Part shown: positions 9,936-23,400 of the stretch, piece after piece
Numbering within the stretch: position 1 is the first letter of the stretch
How the letters are laid out: every line of letters starts with the position of its first letter
Origin: Massariosphaeria phaeospora
Taxonomy: Eukaryota; Ascomycota; Dothideomycetes; Pleosporales
Direction: 5' to 3'
NCBI GenBank assembly: GCA_011032825.1
Contig: JAADJZ010000003.1
Location: 310,001-374,000, forward strand
Length of the DNA: 64,000 bases
Position numbers and translations under genes: made by a program
Notes under the pieces: generated by a model
The model's database searches: none
Seen by the model: only the letters and a program-made list of their open reading frames with translations
What the model was told of the DNA's origin: nothing

Positions 9936-11185
9936 CTAATGACGCGACGTCTTCTTAGGGGTCACCTTGAAGAACTCGGCAGTCTGGGGCTCGGCATGGA
10001 CACGCTCGTGCAGGGCAGGGTCCGACTGGCCGAAGGAGACCATGCGTGCGTTGTTGAGAGCATTGACACGTGCAGAGTCGTCGACCGTGCCGGTGGTGCG
10101 GGGGCGCTCGATGAAGTTCTCGCTGGCATGTATACGGGGCGGCTCAGGCGTGATGGCCTCGCGACTGCGGAAGACGGGCGTAGGCGGCAGAGACGAAGTG
10201 GGCGATGGCGGTGCGGTGGGTCCCGGGGTGGGTGCCGGAGTGCTGTTGGCATTCGCATAGGCCTGGTGCTGATGGGGACCCCACGCCACGGGTGGAAGCG
10301 TGGTCCTGCTTGCATTGCTCATGCCCAGACTCTGCAGAGTGTTTGTGCGGCTACGGGTCCGGGGGCCTTGTCCGCGAGGGGGTGCGATGCCGCCAACGCT
10401 CCAATCGTTCGACCGAGAGCTCAGAGCCCCTGACATTGTCATTGGCGGGGCAGGAGTGCCAGGGGTGCCGTGGAAGGTTGTCGTGGAGCCCATCTTGGAG
10501 AGGCGCGAGACCGTATCGGGCGACATATGAGTGCGCGGCCCGTCACTCGCGGCCATGTTGGCGCGCTCGGCATCCTTCTTGCGGTCGTGGCTTCGCTTCC
10601 AGAGTGCGAGCCCGACCCAGAGGACGACGATGGCCACGGCGATGACAACGACCATGACAACCCATTTCCAGTGTCCATCAATCCTGCGCGATGTTAGCAA
10701 ACCATGCCAGTGTATCGAGCCTTCCGCTCGCGACCAGTGTGCACATACCAGCTCTGTTTTCGCTCGATGCCCTTCGGTCCAGCTGCTCCGGCAACCCCGG
10801 TCGCGGTCGTTGTGGCGGATGTCGTGGTCGCAGTCGCAGTGGGCTGGGGCTGTTCGGCTGGCGGAGGCTGCGCAGGGCCGTTGCAGAGAGAGATGTAGTA
10901 CTGCGAGATCTTGGTGGCGTCGTCGGCGAGACATCCTGCTGGCTGACAGAGTGCTCCTGAGCTCTTGAGGCCGACCAGGAGGGCGGACAGGCAGAAGCAC
11001 GAGTGGTAGGTATTGCTGTCAGTGACGGGCGCCGCGGGAGGCACGCAGCCCTTCTCTGCGGCGTCGAGGACGGTGCATTGGCGGGCGCATGTCGGGAGCT
11101 TGGAATAGTCGATGACGGCCTGGTTCGCGGTCTGGGCGACGACGCACGAGGCCGCAGCGGCAACGAGGAGGAGGGCGAGCCTCAT
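9936..11185 (-). CDS. CFEM-like single-pass membrane protein
   Basis: Two exons on the minus strand, 10749-11185 and 9936-10683, joined across a 65-bp intron (GTATGT, GCTAAC, GCGCAG); 394 aa. Signal peptide at residues 1-18 (MRLALLLVAAAASCVVAQ). The mature N-terminus has eight cysteines (33, 37, 47, 63, 65, 80, 85, 101) in CFEM-like spacing. A Thr/Ala/Pro-rich linker follows, then a transmembrane helix at about 154-174 just after the splice junction and a cytosolic basic stop (KRSHDRKK). A ~200-residue Ser/Thr/Pro-rich cytosolic tail ends KKTSRH. CFEM proteins act at the fungal surface in adhesion, haem binding or signalling; this type I layout suggests a receptor or sensor role, which is inference. 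Confidence 0.85.
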
Positions 11186-13143
11186 CTTCACATCGGCGGG
11201 CGCGAGAGGCGACTGTCGACGCGGCGGAGCGACGGCGAGGGTGGGTCGGCAAACGAGTGTGGGCGCCGGAGGGCAAAACAGAAGACAGCGACGTCGAGAT
11301 GCGCTCTGCTGGTGTTGCGGCTGTTCCCTGCTGGCCCCTGCGCCCGCTATCCCCTGTTGGCACTCCTCCTGCATCCAGCGGCCCAGGAGGGAATGGCAGC
11401 CCGGCGGTGATTGGTCACCCTATCGGCAGCCCCTTCCTGACGTAATCCACTGCCCACTGCCGAGTACTGCCACGGAGAGGTGCATTCTAGCAAGTGATTA
11501 ATAAGTCTATGCACAACATGGCCTCGAAGAACTCGAAATTGAACCCTCTCTCCACAAATCTGGAGTTCCCATCAAGCAGGTACGCCGTTGGGCAGCCCGC
11601 CTTGGCAAGCTTACGGAGCGCCGTTGTGGGCCCACCAAAGCTTCTTTGCTGGCTGGAACATATCGCGACCAAACAAAACAAACAAAACAGCCCTATGGGG
11701 ACCTCACATCGCTCGCTTCCTCGTCTCCATCCCGAGCCCGCCCTTGAGACTTCGACGCCTTCGACGCTACGAGGGTGCGCATCTCGGAGCGAACCAATCG
11801 CTCAGCTCACGCTGCGAACAATTGAGGCCACCTCGCTATAAGCTCGCGAATTTGATCTTAATGCCTCGCGAACCAAAACCCTCCTGACGACTCCCCTGCG
11901 GACCTCTGGCTCGAGCACTCGCGCTGGCAGACGTCCGATCGTTACCCTTCGCGTTGAGCGACCGCACGGATCAATGGGAGCGTTGCCGCTTCTCTTTCTC
12001 TAGGACTCTGTTGGGCACTCGCCCAAAAGGGGCACTCACAGAAATGTTTTCGCGTGCTCATAGCGAAGGGGCCACATAGGTTTAACTTCTCACTCACATC
12101 TCGACACAGAGCTGCTATTAGATCGTAGCTGTTCGAAAGTCACCTCTTGCCACAGCAGCTGGATACATCAGTACTTCTACAACTGCGTCAAAGCAGCGTT
12201 GGCTGTAGTGGGAATAAGCACAGCAAGTCGAATCCTTAGTTCCAGAATTTGGGTCCAGGGACCCATGGAAGGCGGCCTGTAAGCCAGCGGCACAGCGGCT
12301 ACACATGCACGACATCTCTTCAACTTCCCAAGCTCTACTCTTTCCCATCGTTTCTCGCTAGGGCAACATCAATCCCTCGCTTCTCAATGTGCATGTTGGT
12401 GTTCTCGTAGCGGAACTTCTTGCAAACCGTAGGTCCGTTCACATTTCTACTGAATGGCACTATTGAGCATTGTCGCTACCTGCAACGACAACGGCATTGG
12501 TCTGCGTTGTAGTTTCTTCTTCTTCCTCCCCAGCTGCATTGTGTCGCAGCTTGGCATAGTGAAGTTCTTCGTCTGAAGGCAAAATTTCCAGCACCACCCG
12601 ACGCGCCCGACACCGAAACAGCTCTATGTAGACCGCCCACGAGCTTTGCAGACAAGACCGGGCAGCAAAGCCATTGCGCTGTAAGTAATTCAGAGTGCCT
12701 GCAGAGGTGTGTAGCCCCGCGGACGCTCATCGTGTAAGGCACCGCTTCCTTTTTCGAAGAGAAACATCTTGCGTGACCAAGTGGGCACACTGCGCTGTAT
12801 TGGATGAACTACACACCGCCCGACCGTCAGAAGCACCGTGCTGTCTCATTGGTCCCCAGGCGGCAGCAGGTGAAGGTCACGGCCGCTGTGCTGGCGCTCC
12901 TGCCTTCACTCTCAAGTCGGTGCCAGCGCCAAGCCCCGCCCCCCAGGACCATAAAACCCGCTCGCTCCCCTCGCTCCCCTCTTCTTCCCTCACGCCCCCC
13001 ATCTCCAAATTCTTCTCCAGAGAAAAGTTTTCTCCAAGCTGCACCCGCGCCCGCACTCGCACTCGCACTCGCACCGCCGCGCCCGCACCCACACCCACAC
13101 CCACACCCGCGCCCACAGCCACAACCGCCGCGCCGCCGCCGCA
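11186..13143. other. Intergenic, no gene seen
   Basis: Upstream of both the CFEM-like gene and the possible small gene at 13144. Frames are short. The last part (about 12950-13140) is C-rich simple sequence with repeated CACCC/CGCAC words, resembling a leader. No tRNA or repeat family recognised. Confidence 0.45.
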
Positions 13144-13358
13144 ATGGCCGTCGTCGTCGCCGCCGCCGTAAGTCATCACTTCTCACTCACTCTTGCAAGC
13201 TTGAACTAATCGTCGTGAAGAATGGCTTCGCCAACATGGGCCGGGGAGGTTACGACACCTCCAGGGCTCCGCCCCTGGAGCCGACGCCGCTGCCGTCCAA
13301 CGGCACCCCGGCGCCGGGCCCGCAGCAGCCGCAGCCGCAGCCGCAGCCGAAGAAGTAG
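13144..13358 (+). CDS. Possible small Pro/Gln-rich protein
   Basis: Two exons, 13144-13167 and 13221-13358, with a 53-bp intron (GTAAGT donor, ACTAAT branch-like site, GTGAAG acceptor), encoding 53 aa. The product begins MAVVVAAA, continues NGFANMGRGGYDTSRAPP and ends in a PQPQPQP tract and KK. The NMGRGG segment and the clean splice signals favour a gene. A longer unspliced frame also reads through from 12804, and the region is compositionally biased, so this could be chance. No family assignment. Confidence 0.35.
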
Positions 13359-13455
13359 GGGGGGAGGGGGGAGGAGGGGGAGGAGGATGACGACGAGGAT
13401 GATGACGAGGACGACAAGGACGACGAGGAGGACGGCGACGAAGGCGGCGGCAGGG
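13359..13455 (+). repeat. Purine-rich GAC/GAG/GGA simple sequence
   Basis: A run of G-rich then GA(C/G/T) triplets directly after the stop of the possible small gene. It is strand-asymmetric (purines on plus). Confidence 0.8.
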
Positions 13456-16400
13456 CCTTCGGGCAGTTTAGAATGAACTGATCCCCTCGCATGATTGTGC
13501 TTGTAACTGTGATAACGCGTGATGCCTTGCAAGTGATATAATCTTCCGGCAGAGCTCTAAATCACCCTGCCTTTCCAAAGAGGCCACTGTCCTGCCCCCA
13601 TCTGCGCGGGAGATCGAGCTCACGGCTGCCTAGGTTGAGTGTACATGTCGTACGCATGACGCGCAGAAGGCCCGCGGGTGAGTGCAGAGAGGCCCTCACT
13701 CTCCCAAACTGCCAGGCACTACTCCTCCGGCTGCTTGTACCGAGCACCGCATCGCAGCTGGATCTTCGCAACGCGTCAAGCTGCGGATTGGCAAGAATGT
13801 AGAGGAAGTGAACTGCAGAACCTATCCTACACGCATTACGGAGGCTGTAAACCTCCAGTATCTAAGGCCAACCAAGAGCCCTTTATCTGGAAGCCGTGCT
13901 ACGAACAGCTTCCGCGCTGAATCTAGAAGCAAAATTATGTTGCAAGAGGAACGCGAGTGTATTAGCACCTTGGGAGTTGCATATCCCATGTAATTACGAG
14001 AAAGGCATTCTTGTATACCTTGTTTACAGTATACTAGAGTTTCGGGCTTTGCAGAGAGTTTAGGAGGCTCAGGACAGTTACGGAAGATAATCAGCGCTGA
14101 TATGCATTCATAGTAACTGATATCGGCACCTAAGGTAGAGTTGCTAACACCTGCAGGCGTGCCGCTGCTCGATTCTTATGCATCCATAATACGCGACAGT
14201 CCTTCCTTCACAAACTCCCAAGCCCTGCTACCTCGAAGACCTCGCGAGGGAGGAGCGGCATAACAAAACCTGTCAACACTACAGGAGTTGGAAACTCGGG
14301 CGTTTGGGAGACTAAGACAAGGGCTTCGTGCAAGCAGACAAGGATTTAGGTTTGAAGATTAGGTTCTTGTGTCGTAAGAAGGTATTTAGAAGGCGGGGCT
14401 GCGCGATGGGAGGAGGAGAATCTGAATTCCGGGCTATCAACAAGATGTTGTAATTGGTCGTCTACAATTTGTGCACGATGAGTGGGCTGGGTGCGCAATT
14501 GGTATCTCTGTTGCAAGAAGTTGAGGCCTGCTATTGATAGGATAAGGGTAAGGAAGCGGGGACCTGGGCGAAGAGGCTCTGTCAGCACTAACGCAATACA
14601 AGACTTGTTTCTAGCTCAGAAGCTAGAGAGGTGTATATGTACGAAGATAACGCCTTCTCAATCGGTTTGCAGCTCTAAGAGCGGGTGTAGCGGAGGAAGG
14701 CTGGTGCGGGGGGAAATCGCTTTCCCAGAGCGATATCAGTTGCGGATTGAGGGCTGCAGACCCTTGGTATGGATCTTAAGAATAGAGCATGGATATATCA
14801 TGTTCGGTCGCGTCGTCATATGGAGGATGGACTGCTGTAGCTCGCTTGAGGGTGTGAAATTCGGGTGAGGCGGCGGCGTATTTCACGGCGTGCACTGCGA
14901 GATAGCACGTCGTATATCCAGGGTACTATGCACAGGGAAGAAAGCGTGCACAGCAAGGCCCTGAACCTAATCTACGTTTGTGTCCATGAGCTAACGTTGT
15001 GTCTCAAGTGTGCTGCATTTGAGCGTGTTGGCACGTCGCCGTGAACCGCGGGTACGGAGGCAGGAGATCGCAAAGGGTTGTATGGAATACCTGCTGTAGA
15101 TGTCAGCGTTAGCTAGGAGGAACCCAGCTTGATTTGCAAGGTTCCCAAGGTTGAGCGAGCCCGTTTCAACGTGTCGTTGAATTTACAATGGTAAATCTTG
15201 AATTGTAGGTCGGACGAACGGGAGGCAAGAAAGCACGTTCCAAAACATAAATCCAGTTGGAAAACTGCTAACCAAACATTTGTATCTTGTCCTTGACTTC
15301 GGAGTGTTGGAATCGGCGTTTCGACGCGTTGGCTTGGTGGCTTGCAAGATCGATATCGCGACTCGCGGGGACGGAGGAGGAAGACGGGAAAACGTGAAAG
15401 CGATGTTTCTGATGTAAGAGTAAGTACGTAACAACTGTTTGTGCCTCTTACCAAGCCCTTGGGCTCGAGCGAGGCGCGCTGCGACAGCGTGATTCGGTGA
15501 GTGACAGTTGTAAATTGCGAAATTCCAAATACCAGGTCCCTGTAGCGTAGTCTTGCGAGACATGTCAGCCTCAAAAACTGTGACTCAAAAGCTATGTCTC
15601 ACTTGTGGTAGTGTTGTATTCGGCTGACATGCGTTCCAAGTGTTGACGTTTTAAATTGAAACGTAGCAAATTTGCAAACTTCAGGTATTGAGGGCGGAGA
15701 GAAAGAATGAAGTATGTTGCTGCTGCATATGCGAATTTGTAGCTGCGAGCTCGGCATTTGTATCCTCTCGCGAGGTTTTGAGGTTTCGGCTTCGGCGCGC
15801 TCCAACGTGGTGACGTTGCAGATTCTGGAATGTGGTGAGTGTGGAGGGCAATTACGAAGTTTCTCTGTGGTTACTAGGAGTAGTTAGCTACCGGTCCAGC
15901 GTTTGTATCTTCTCCTGAAGTGGGTGTGCGTGGAGGCGCGCGGGATGTGTTTCGGTCGCAAATTGCCGATTGCAATCTGCAGACCTTGGGTACTGACCAC
16001 AGAAAGAAGGAAGAAGGCTCTTTGCAACTAGTGGGAGCGTTTGGATTGTGGATTAACGTGTGTGGATTTCGATGTGGGATTCAAGGTTCCTGGAGAGAGT
16101 TTTGGCCACCGATTGCCTAGGGCAAGCTGCGACCCACCTAGACCGAAGCCAAGAGTGAGGGATGGCTTCGGCTATTAATCTCATAGTAAGGGACCCAAGG
16201 AGCTGTTCCAACTCAGTGTAAAGTGTGCAGGCGTGCGAAGTGTCCGTCGGTTCGGTCGGGCGCCGGCGAGCGAGAATTGGACCTTGGGGAACATGTGTGC
16301 GAGATAGGAAACAGCCTTTCTGCTGTGAATTCGCGTAGTGTTATATCATTTCGTCGTTCTAGCGTCCCTCGAGGGTGTCATGAGCACGCGTGGCGGCGGC

Positions 16401-16680
16401 CGGCGTTCAGTAATTACGCCCTCGCTTGAACTTTGAAGAGCACCACGCTAGGCTGAGGCTGGGATATTGGAGCTATAGAACAGTCAGTAAGTACTCATTG
16501 TACCGAAAGATTCCGTGGGCGAAGAGATCCCCACTGTGCTGTGTAGAGCGTACCGAAGTTCGGGCTCTGAGGACCGTGTTTGGCGCCGTTCGACAGCTGC
16601 AAAGCTCGAGGGCTGAGGGTGTAGACTGGCGACGAAGTGCCTTCGCTATGAATATACCAAGAGCGACAGAACAGATTGTG
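13456..16680. other. Gene-poor stretch, degenerate, nothing recognised
   Basis: Over 3 kb with only short frames. Words such as GCAGACCTTGGGTA and TTTGCAAACTTCAGG recall the arrays that begin further right, so much of it may be strongly diverged repeat. I could not define units or a gene. Confidence 0.4.
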
Positions 16681-18540
16681 GGTATAGCTCGTGAGGTGTT
16701 GCAGCCCGGTGGGCTGTTCGTCGGCAGTGTTTCGGCAGAAAAGTGACCGCACCGGTGACCGCCTTGTCACTTAACAACCAACGCTCCAGCATAAGAGCTG
16801 AGGCATTGAAGTTCCGGGATGGCAAATCTTATGCTCCAAAGCCGATGTGAGTCTATGATGACTGGAAGTAGTTGAGTATCGCTTGCGAGGTGTTGCAGTC
16901 CAAGCCTTGGGTGTTTACACCGTCACTCGAGCTGGGATCCCGAGGCATTCAAACTGCAGAATGAGCATATGTTTTCTACATAGCTAATGCTTGTAAAGCA
17001 ACTTATACAAGCTGGGCACCGCCTCTAAGGGTCCCGATACTGAGTGGCATGTTTCCGCGTCAAGGGCCAATGCCGTGAGCCCGCTCCGTCGAACAAGCTG
17101 CGAGCTTGAGCGATCGAAGCTGCACGACAGGGACATTATTAATCTTGAGCGCGACTTGTGTACAGCATACTAGAACAAAGACAGCCTCCGCCGCCTGAAA
17201 GGGTGTTGCAGTCCACTGAGGCGTGTCTCAGCGCCGACGGCCAACACCGTGAGCCTGCGCCTGCGCTGTTGAGCGAGCTACAAGGCTGGGGTATTGAAGC
17301 TGCAGGGTGTAGATGTAGTCCTTAGGCACCGGAATCTGGGTATAGTGTAACAAATTGAAGCTGGCAGCCACCAGCGAGGTGTTGCAGTCCAGAGCGGCCG
17401 GTTTCGGCGCCGAGAGCCGCCCCCAAAAGCACTGTGCTTATTGAAGCTGCAGAGTGGCAAGGTGGTTCTCATATATTGAGACATTTAGGTATATCGTAGT
17501 AGAACAATGGTCCGCGGCTGGCCGCTGTCTGCGAGGTGTTGCGGTCTAGTGAGGCGTGTCGCGGCCAACATTGTGAGCCCGCGCTGTTGACCTAGCTGCA
17601 AATCTGGGGGTATTGAAGCTTGCAGCATAGAGATTAGTCCTCGTGGAGCGAGAAGTGATTATATTGTAAGATATTGAAGCTGGCCACCGCCTGCGAGGTG
17701 CCACAGTCTAGAGTGGCAGGTTTCAGCGCTGAGGGCGAACACTGTGAGCCAGCACTGCTAGAGAAGCTGAACGGGTGGGCTCTTGAGGCTGTAGAGGAAA
17801 GAAGTAGTCCTTGTGAAGCGAGTCGTGAGTGTATTCCATCAGTTCGAAGCCCGTCACCGCCTGCGAGGTGTCGCGGTCCGCCGTCCAGAGTGGCCTTTTC
17901 CGTGCCGAAGGCCACCTGCGAGCGAGCTGCAAGGCCGGGTTCTTGAAGTCGCGAATTAGAGAGGTGGGATCTTTGAGAGCAAGGTCTATCTATATTAGAT
18001 TAGAACAAAGCTGGCCGCAGTCCGCAAGCTGTTGCAGCCAGTGAGGCCTGTCTCCGCGCCAAGGGCGAACACCCACCGTGAGGCCGCACTGTTTGAGGAG
18101 CTGCAAGGCTGAGGTATTGAAGTTGCGGGTAGAGGATCAGCTCTTATGGAGGGGGCCGGGTATAATGTAGAGAAACTGAAGCCGGCCACTGCCTATGAAG
18201 TGTCTCAGTCAGACTGGCTGGTTCCGCGCCGAGGCCGCCCGCAATAGAGCTGCAAGCATAGTCTATTGAAGCTGTAGAGTAGAGAAGTAATCCTTATCGG
18301 GGAATACTTAGGTGTATTGCAGCGGGCGAAGCTGACCACCGCCTGCGAGGTGTCGCAGTCCAGACTCTAGAGTGGCCTTTTCCGCGCCGATCGCCGCCCG
18401 AAAACGAGCTGCCAGACAGACAATTGAAGTTGCGAATCGCACAGATTGTTCCCTTGCGGAGATGTTCGTGCATGATGTAGTAGAATAACCCTGGCCGGCG
18501 TCGGCCAGGTGTTGAGGTCGCGAAAGCCCAGTTTCGACGC
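16680..18540. repeat. Tandem array, ~150-175 bp unit, about 11 copies
   Basis: The word TGCGAGGTGTTGCAGTCCAG and variants recur near 16691, 16887, 17200, 17377, 17526, 17692, 17864, 18022, 18193, 18342 and 18508. Most spacings are 149-178 bp. Each is followed by a GGTTTCGGCGCCGAGGGC-like block, an ACCGTGAGCC block, a GAGCTGCAAGGCTGAGG block and a TATTGAAGCTGCAG block. Units are well diverged, and no long frame is conserved across them. Confidence 0.85.
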
Positions 18541-19049
18541 TGAGGACAAAGCATGCTATCAGCAGCGCCACAAGCTGCGACGCCCGAGTTTGGAGCGTGC
18601 CGGACTGTAAACAAAGCCCTCCGTGGGTATGAAGGTTTGCAGGGGCCGACAAAGCGTTGTGTACTGGGAGTAGGGGCCGAGGGAGGAGGGAAAGGTGTCG
18701 CAGTGTAGAATGCAGTGAAAACAAAAGTATTGTGTATTGTTCTGTTGTGTTGTTCTGCTCGTGCGAACCTCCAAGAAGGCCAGCAGCAGGGTCTATTTAC
18801 ATGACGTATCTATGATGCAGCTGAGGTAAGAGGTACTCGATAAGTGAGGAAGTAGCACCAGAACACTATTACGTGATCTGCTTCTCCTCATAACCGCAAC
18901 AAAAGGACAACGACTGCCGCCTATCGCCGCGAACAGTTGTAAAAGCTGCAAAGTTTGTTATTCGAGGGCAAGTCAGCGCAGAGGGGGTCTCCAATGATGA
19001 GTACAGGCAGACCTACTTAGCAAAGAAGAAGATGCACTCTCTGTAAGCT

Positions 19050-20400
19050 GTTGCGGTGGCGTGCCTCCACCACTGCATACGCTGCAGAGTCTGAGTAACG
19101 AGGGTGGAGCCAGCCTCGAGAATAGCCTCGGCGCGTATGTAGTAGCGAAATTGGCCTTGCAGGCCGTCCCTCTGGCGGCGTTGAGGTTGGTGAAGGACAG
19201 CACCTATTGGCACACACGGTTCTACAAGCTGGATAAAAGTTTGCGCGAATGCTCAAGGGGAGCCTCATTTGTATTCAGTGAAAGCTGAATGGGTGGCCAT
19301 TTTGTGGAGCCGCACTCTCAGAACCATGGTTCGTCAAGATGACTCTGAGGTTCTACAAGCTGCCGAGTCTGAATAACGAGGGTGGAGCCTCGTATTGGTG
19401 TGGTGATCTCACACGCCCGCTCGCGCGGTGTTCATGCAAAGGATAGCGCTCGCTGCCCATACTGGTAAGCAAGCTGCCCAGTCTGTAAGATGGTTGGAGA
19501 GCCCGAAAACAACCTCAGTAGGAACCTGGGATGCCCACCCGGACAGCGCTCGCTACCCAAATACTACTATACAAGCTGCAGAATTAGTGACAAGACAGGA
19601 GAGCCTGAAGACAGCCTCGGAGTGTCTGTAGAAACCTGATATGCTGTACCCGCCCGTGTGGTTTCGAGACAGGCAAAGGGCAGAGTCCGCTGCCCATGTA
19701 CTGCTATGAAAGCTGCAGAGTCTACAAGATGACAGGAGAGCCTGAAAACAACCTCGGAGAGTATGTAGAAGCAAGATAGCCTTGTGTGCCCGCCGGTGTG
19801 GTGTTCGGATAGCTGAGACAGCACCAGTTGCCCACACACTGCCGTGCAAGCTGCAGAGTCTGTGCAACGACGGTAGAGGCTCGAGATGTCCTCCCACTGC
19901 ATGGACTAGCAAACCAACCTTGTGCGCTCGTCCGGGTGAGAGGGGGATAGCTAAAACACCACCTGTTGTTGGTATACTGCTGCCCACACTGCAGAGTTTG
20001 TGAAATGGCAAGAGAGCCTGGAAAACAGCCGCGGAGTATACCTATAAGCAAAGCAACCTTGTGTACGGAGGTAGGGCCTTAAGATGTCCTCCGAGTGTAG
20101 TTAGTAGCAAATTAACCTCATGTGCCCGCCGGTAGGGTGTGGAGAAAGCTAAGATACTATCTATTGCCTGTGGACTGCCGCGGAAGCTACAGAGTCTGTG
20201 AAATGGCGAGAGAGCCTGGAAAACAGGCTCAGAGTATACCTAGGAGCAAAGCAACCTTGCGTACGAATGTGAAGGCCTGAAAACATTTGTAGAGTGTTGG
20301 TAGTAGCAAACTAGCCATGTAGGCCCGCCCGTATGCTGTGGAGATAGCTGAGACACCGTAGGGTGCCCGCATGCTGCTGTACAAACTACAGACCTTGAAC
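19050..20400. repeat. Tandem array, ~130-200 bp unit, left part
   Basis: Units carry CAAGCTGCAGAGTCTG (near 19068, 19350, 19470, 19573, 19712, 19849, 19983, 20188, 20382), preceded by a TTGCCCACACACTGC-like block and followed by GAGAGCCTGAAAACA and GTGCCCGCCGGTGTG. The array stops at the hAT element and resumes beyond it at about 23450. Confidence 0.85.
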
Positions 20401-20419
20401 GATAGGTATCACAGTTGCT

Positions 20420-23400
20420 ATCAATCAAATCAGTCAGGCCGAGGCCTCTGGCCTGATTTGACTGGTGTTTTCAAGAGAGGTGAATTGAATTGATTGACTG
20501 ACTAATCAACAACTCTCGGCCTGATTGAGATCGGATTGATAGACTGCAAACAGATTGATAGACTGTAATCCAAATAGCGGAAATTGCCGGCAGATGGGAG
20601 GGAGGTTAGATTTGTATGAGATTGCCTAGGCGCTATTACCCCAGTCCCATATACTGTACAATTGATCGATTGCCTCTTCAGTAAGCGGAGTTGTAGCTCT
20701 ATCCTTGAAGCCAGCCCTGAGCCAGCATCGTACACAGTGAATTGCCGCGAGTAATTGAGGCGACAGAGCTCTACGCTTTGGCTCTAGGAGATCGCCGACC
20801 TCACTAAACATACGTTCACACTCACAGCTAGATGCCGGAATTGATAGTACGTCAATAGCCAGCTGGCTGAGGTTGGGATAGAGCTGCTTCATGCCTATCC
20901 AATAGGCAATCGGGTCAATTGAATGGGGGTGATCCGATGGGAGATGAGGCTCTCGTCTCCAAAGCTCGTACTCGTCACTGCTATCGGCAACTGCTCTGCC
21001 TTGTACCGGATTTGTGAGCAGATCAATGCTTGCCTGTATATCTGATACCTTGACTTTCTTGCGTGGGCGTTCCAAATCTAGAGTCTCCTTCGGCTTGTAC
21101 TCACTCCATAGCGCCTGAAAAGCAGCATCTGATAAGGCAATCCAGCCGGGTTGATCTGCCCATGAGTTTTGACAGTAGAACTTCGTGTTTGGGTGCAGTA
21201 TTGTAGCGGCGTAGTACGCTGGTGAGTCATCAAGTTTCTCCTAGTACTTTTGAAGCTTTTGCCACGCTGCGCGTACGTTGATAGCTAGATGATCCTCTGG
21301 CGAGTCCGCCTGGTTGTAATTGACGCTCTCGTATTGCTGCGCAATCTGCTCGTAGGTGTTGAGTACGTACTCAAAGGTAGGGATAACGTCATGTAGCGCA
21401 CCAAATCTTCCACTGTTGCCTCTGCCTTCAAGGCGTTTTGTAGCAACCTTCAACGGCTGTAGAACCTCAATGTACTGAGTAATAACACCCCAATCTGCTG
21501 CGCTCAATCCAGTTGACGTCATCTACGCCGGAGACTCAGCTATCTGATTCCCGCGGGCAGAGGCGTACGCAGCGGCCGTACGCGTATTCTCGATATGGTA
21601 CTGTATGTAGGCATCAAGCGGATTCTTAAGCCTCTCGACGGCTCGCTCAAACGCAGAGCAGAAGAAGTTCCATCTAGTTACTACTGGCTTGATCGGCTCA
21701 ATCTGTTTATATGGCTCCTGTTGAGCCTCTGCCTCCTTGCGTACAAAGCTGTATAGCAAATCGTACTGTTGAGGTGTTTTGATGTAGTGGAGAACATCTA
21801 TGAGAACACCTAGCGGGCCATGTTTGCGCCAATCTAGCAACAATCTCTTCTCAAGCGCATGCTGAGTCTCCTTGTTTTCAAAGGCCTCTTTATTCACCCC
21901 AAACATGATTGTTTGGCCTATAAGATTGAGGGTGTGGGGGCCGCAGCGGAGTTGCCGGTAATCTGCATCAAAGCTATACACCTTCGCCAAATAATCCACG
22001 GCAGTGTTGTTATTGCCTGCGTTATCTAAAATAAAGTATCCTATCTTTTTAGAGTGAATATTGAAGCTCCGGAGAGTCTCCTGTATTACTAGAGCAATCT
22101 TTTCACCTGTGTGGGCACCAGATAGCTGTGGGAGAGAAATCGGGAGATCTTGGATGCGACCCGCCGAATCCGCGTAGTAAGCAACAACACCAAGATAGCC
22201 TTTCTTGCCTCCTTTTACAGTCCAGCCGTCAAACGATAGGTGTATTTTACTCAGCGCGTTCGACAGGTCCTCTATTACTTGAGGTTGTAGGTGATTGAAC
22301 AGTCGCATTGTATATCTAGCCACACTTTGATGATTCTTCCATAGCGCCCCGAGGGCCTCCGGATTAGCCATCTGCAGCAGATTCCTAAAAGCAGGCGTCT
22401 CAAACTCCCTCAGAGGATGATTGTTTGCCACTAGCCACTTAATAGCTGCTATTCGAAACCTCTGTACGTCAAAGTTGCCCAGCGCGTTGCCTACTGCCTG
22501 CGGGATGACGATGCCGCTGTGTATGAGTTGCTGTATTGTACGCTGGCCACCTGGCAAAGGTGCCTCCATCCGCTCGCCCGACGGCGTGAGGTTGTGGCCT
22601 CGTTTTTTGGCCTGTAGATGAGCTGCAGCAGATGAAGTTGATGTACTGACGTCGTACAACCCACCGCCTCCTCGGTCTATCGTTTTATCTCTATGGCAGT
22701 ACGCGCACACGAAAAATATCCGCTCAGGGGCCCGGCGGAGGCATACGCGATAGCCATGACGATAAATCCACGACTTCCGGTGTTTCTGTGTACGCAGCGG
22801 CGCCATATAGTCGGGCAACCGATCCCAGTCAATCCCATTAAAGTTATCTTCAAATCGTGCGTCGAGAGCTTCGTCGGGGGCAGGCAATTCACCCTCTGTA
22901 GCGGATGGGGCGACTGAGGTTGCAGCGGGTGCAGGCGATGGATCACGGCGCTCACGCATCTCCACTTCGAAAGTTTGGGTACTCTGCGTATCGGCGGCGG
23001 CAGCTGCGGCGGCAGCGCGCCCACGGCGGCGAGTGGGACGTTGGCTCATTGTAAATACGGCTAACAAAGTGAATGGGGGCAATTGACAGTGATGGGCGAA
23101 AATTTGCGGGTGCAGAGTACTCAGGGGCGTGCGCTACACTAGTTGACTCGTACGCCTGCCGATCGGGGGCCAAAACAAACACCAGAAATCCTATCACGAA
23201 CTCGCCATACGCCAATCTCTACAGCCTCAAAAACGGCCCCATCTGTACGAGTGCTATATGGGCCCTTTGGCTAACTCAGATCTGTGATAGAAAAAACAAT
23301 CAATCCGTTTCTAACCTTCCAATCAGGCTGGCCATCACTGATTGATTTGACTGCAAAAAATCAAGAGAGTGAATTGATTTGATTGACTTATTACATAATC

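Noticed and set aside
16680..18540. CRISPR-like spacing of repeats
   Set aside because: Units are long, fully repetitive and imperfect rather than short identical repeats with unique spacers; the genome is fungal and no cas genes are present.
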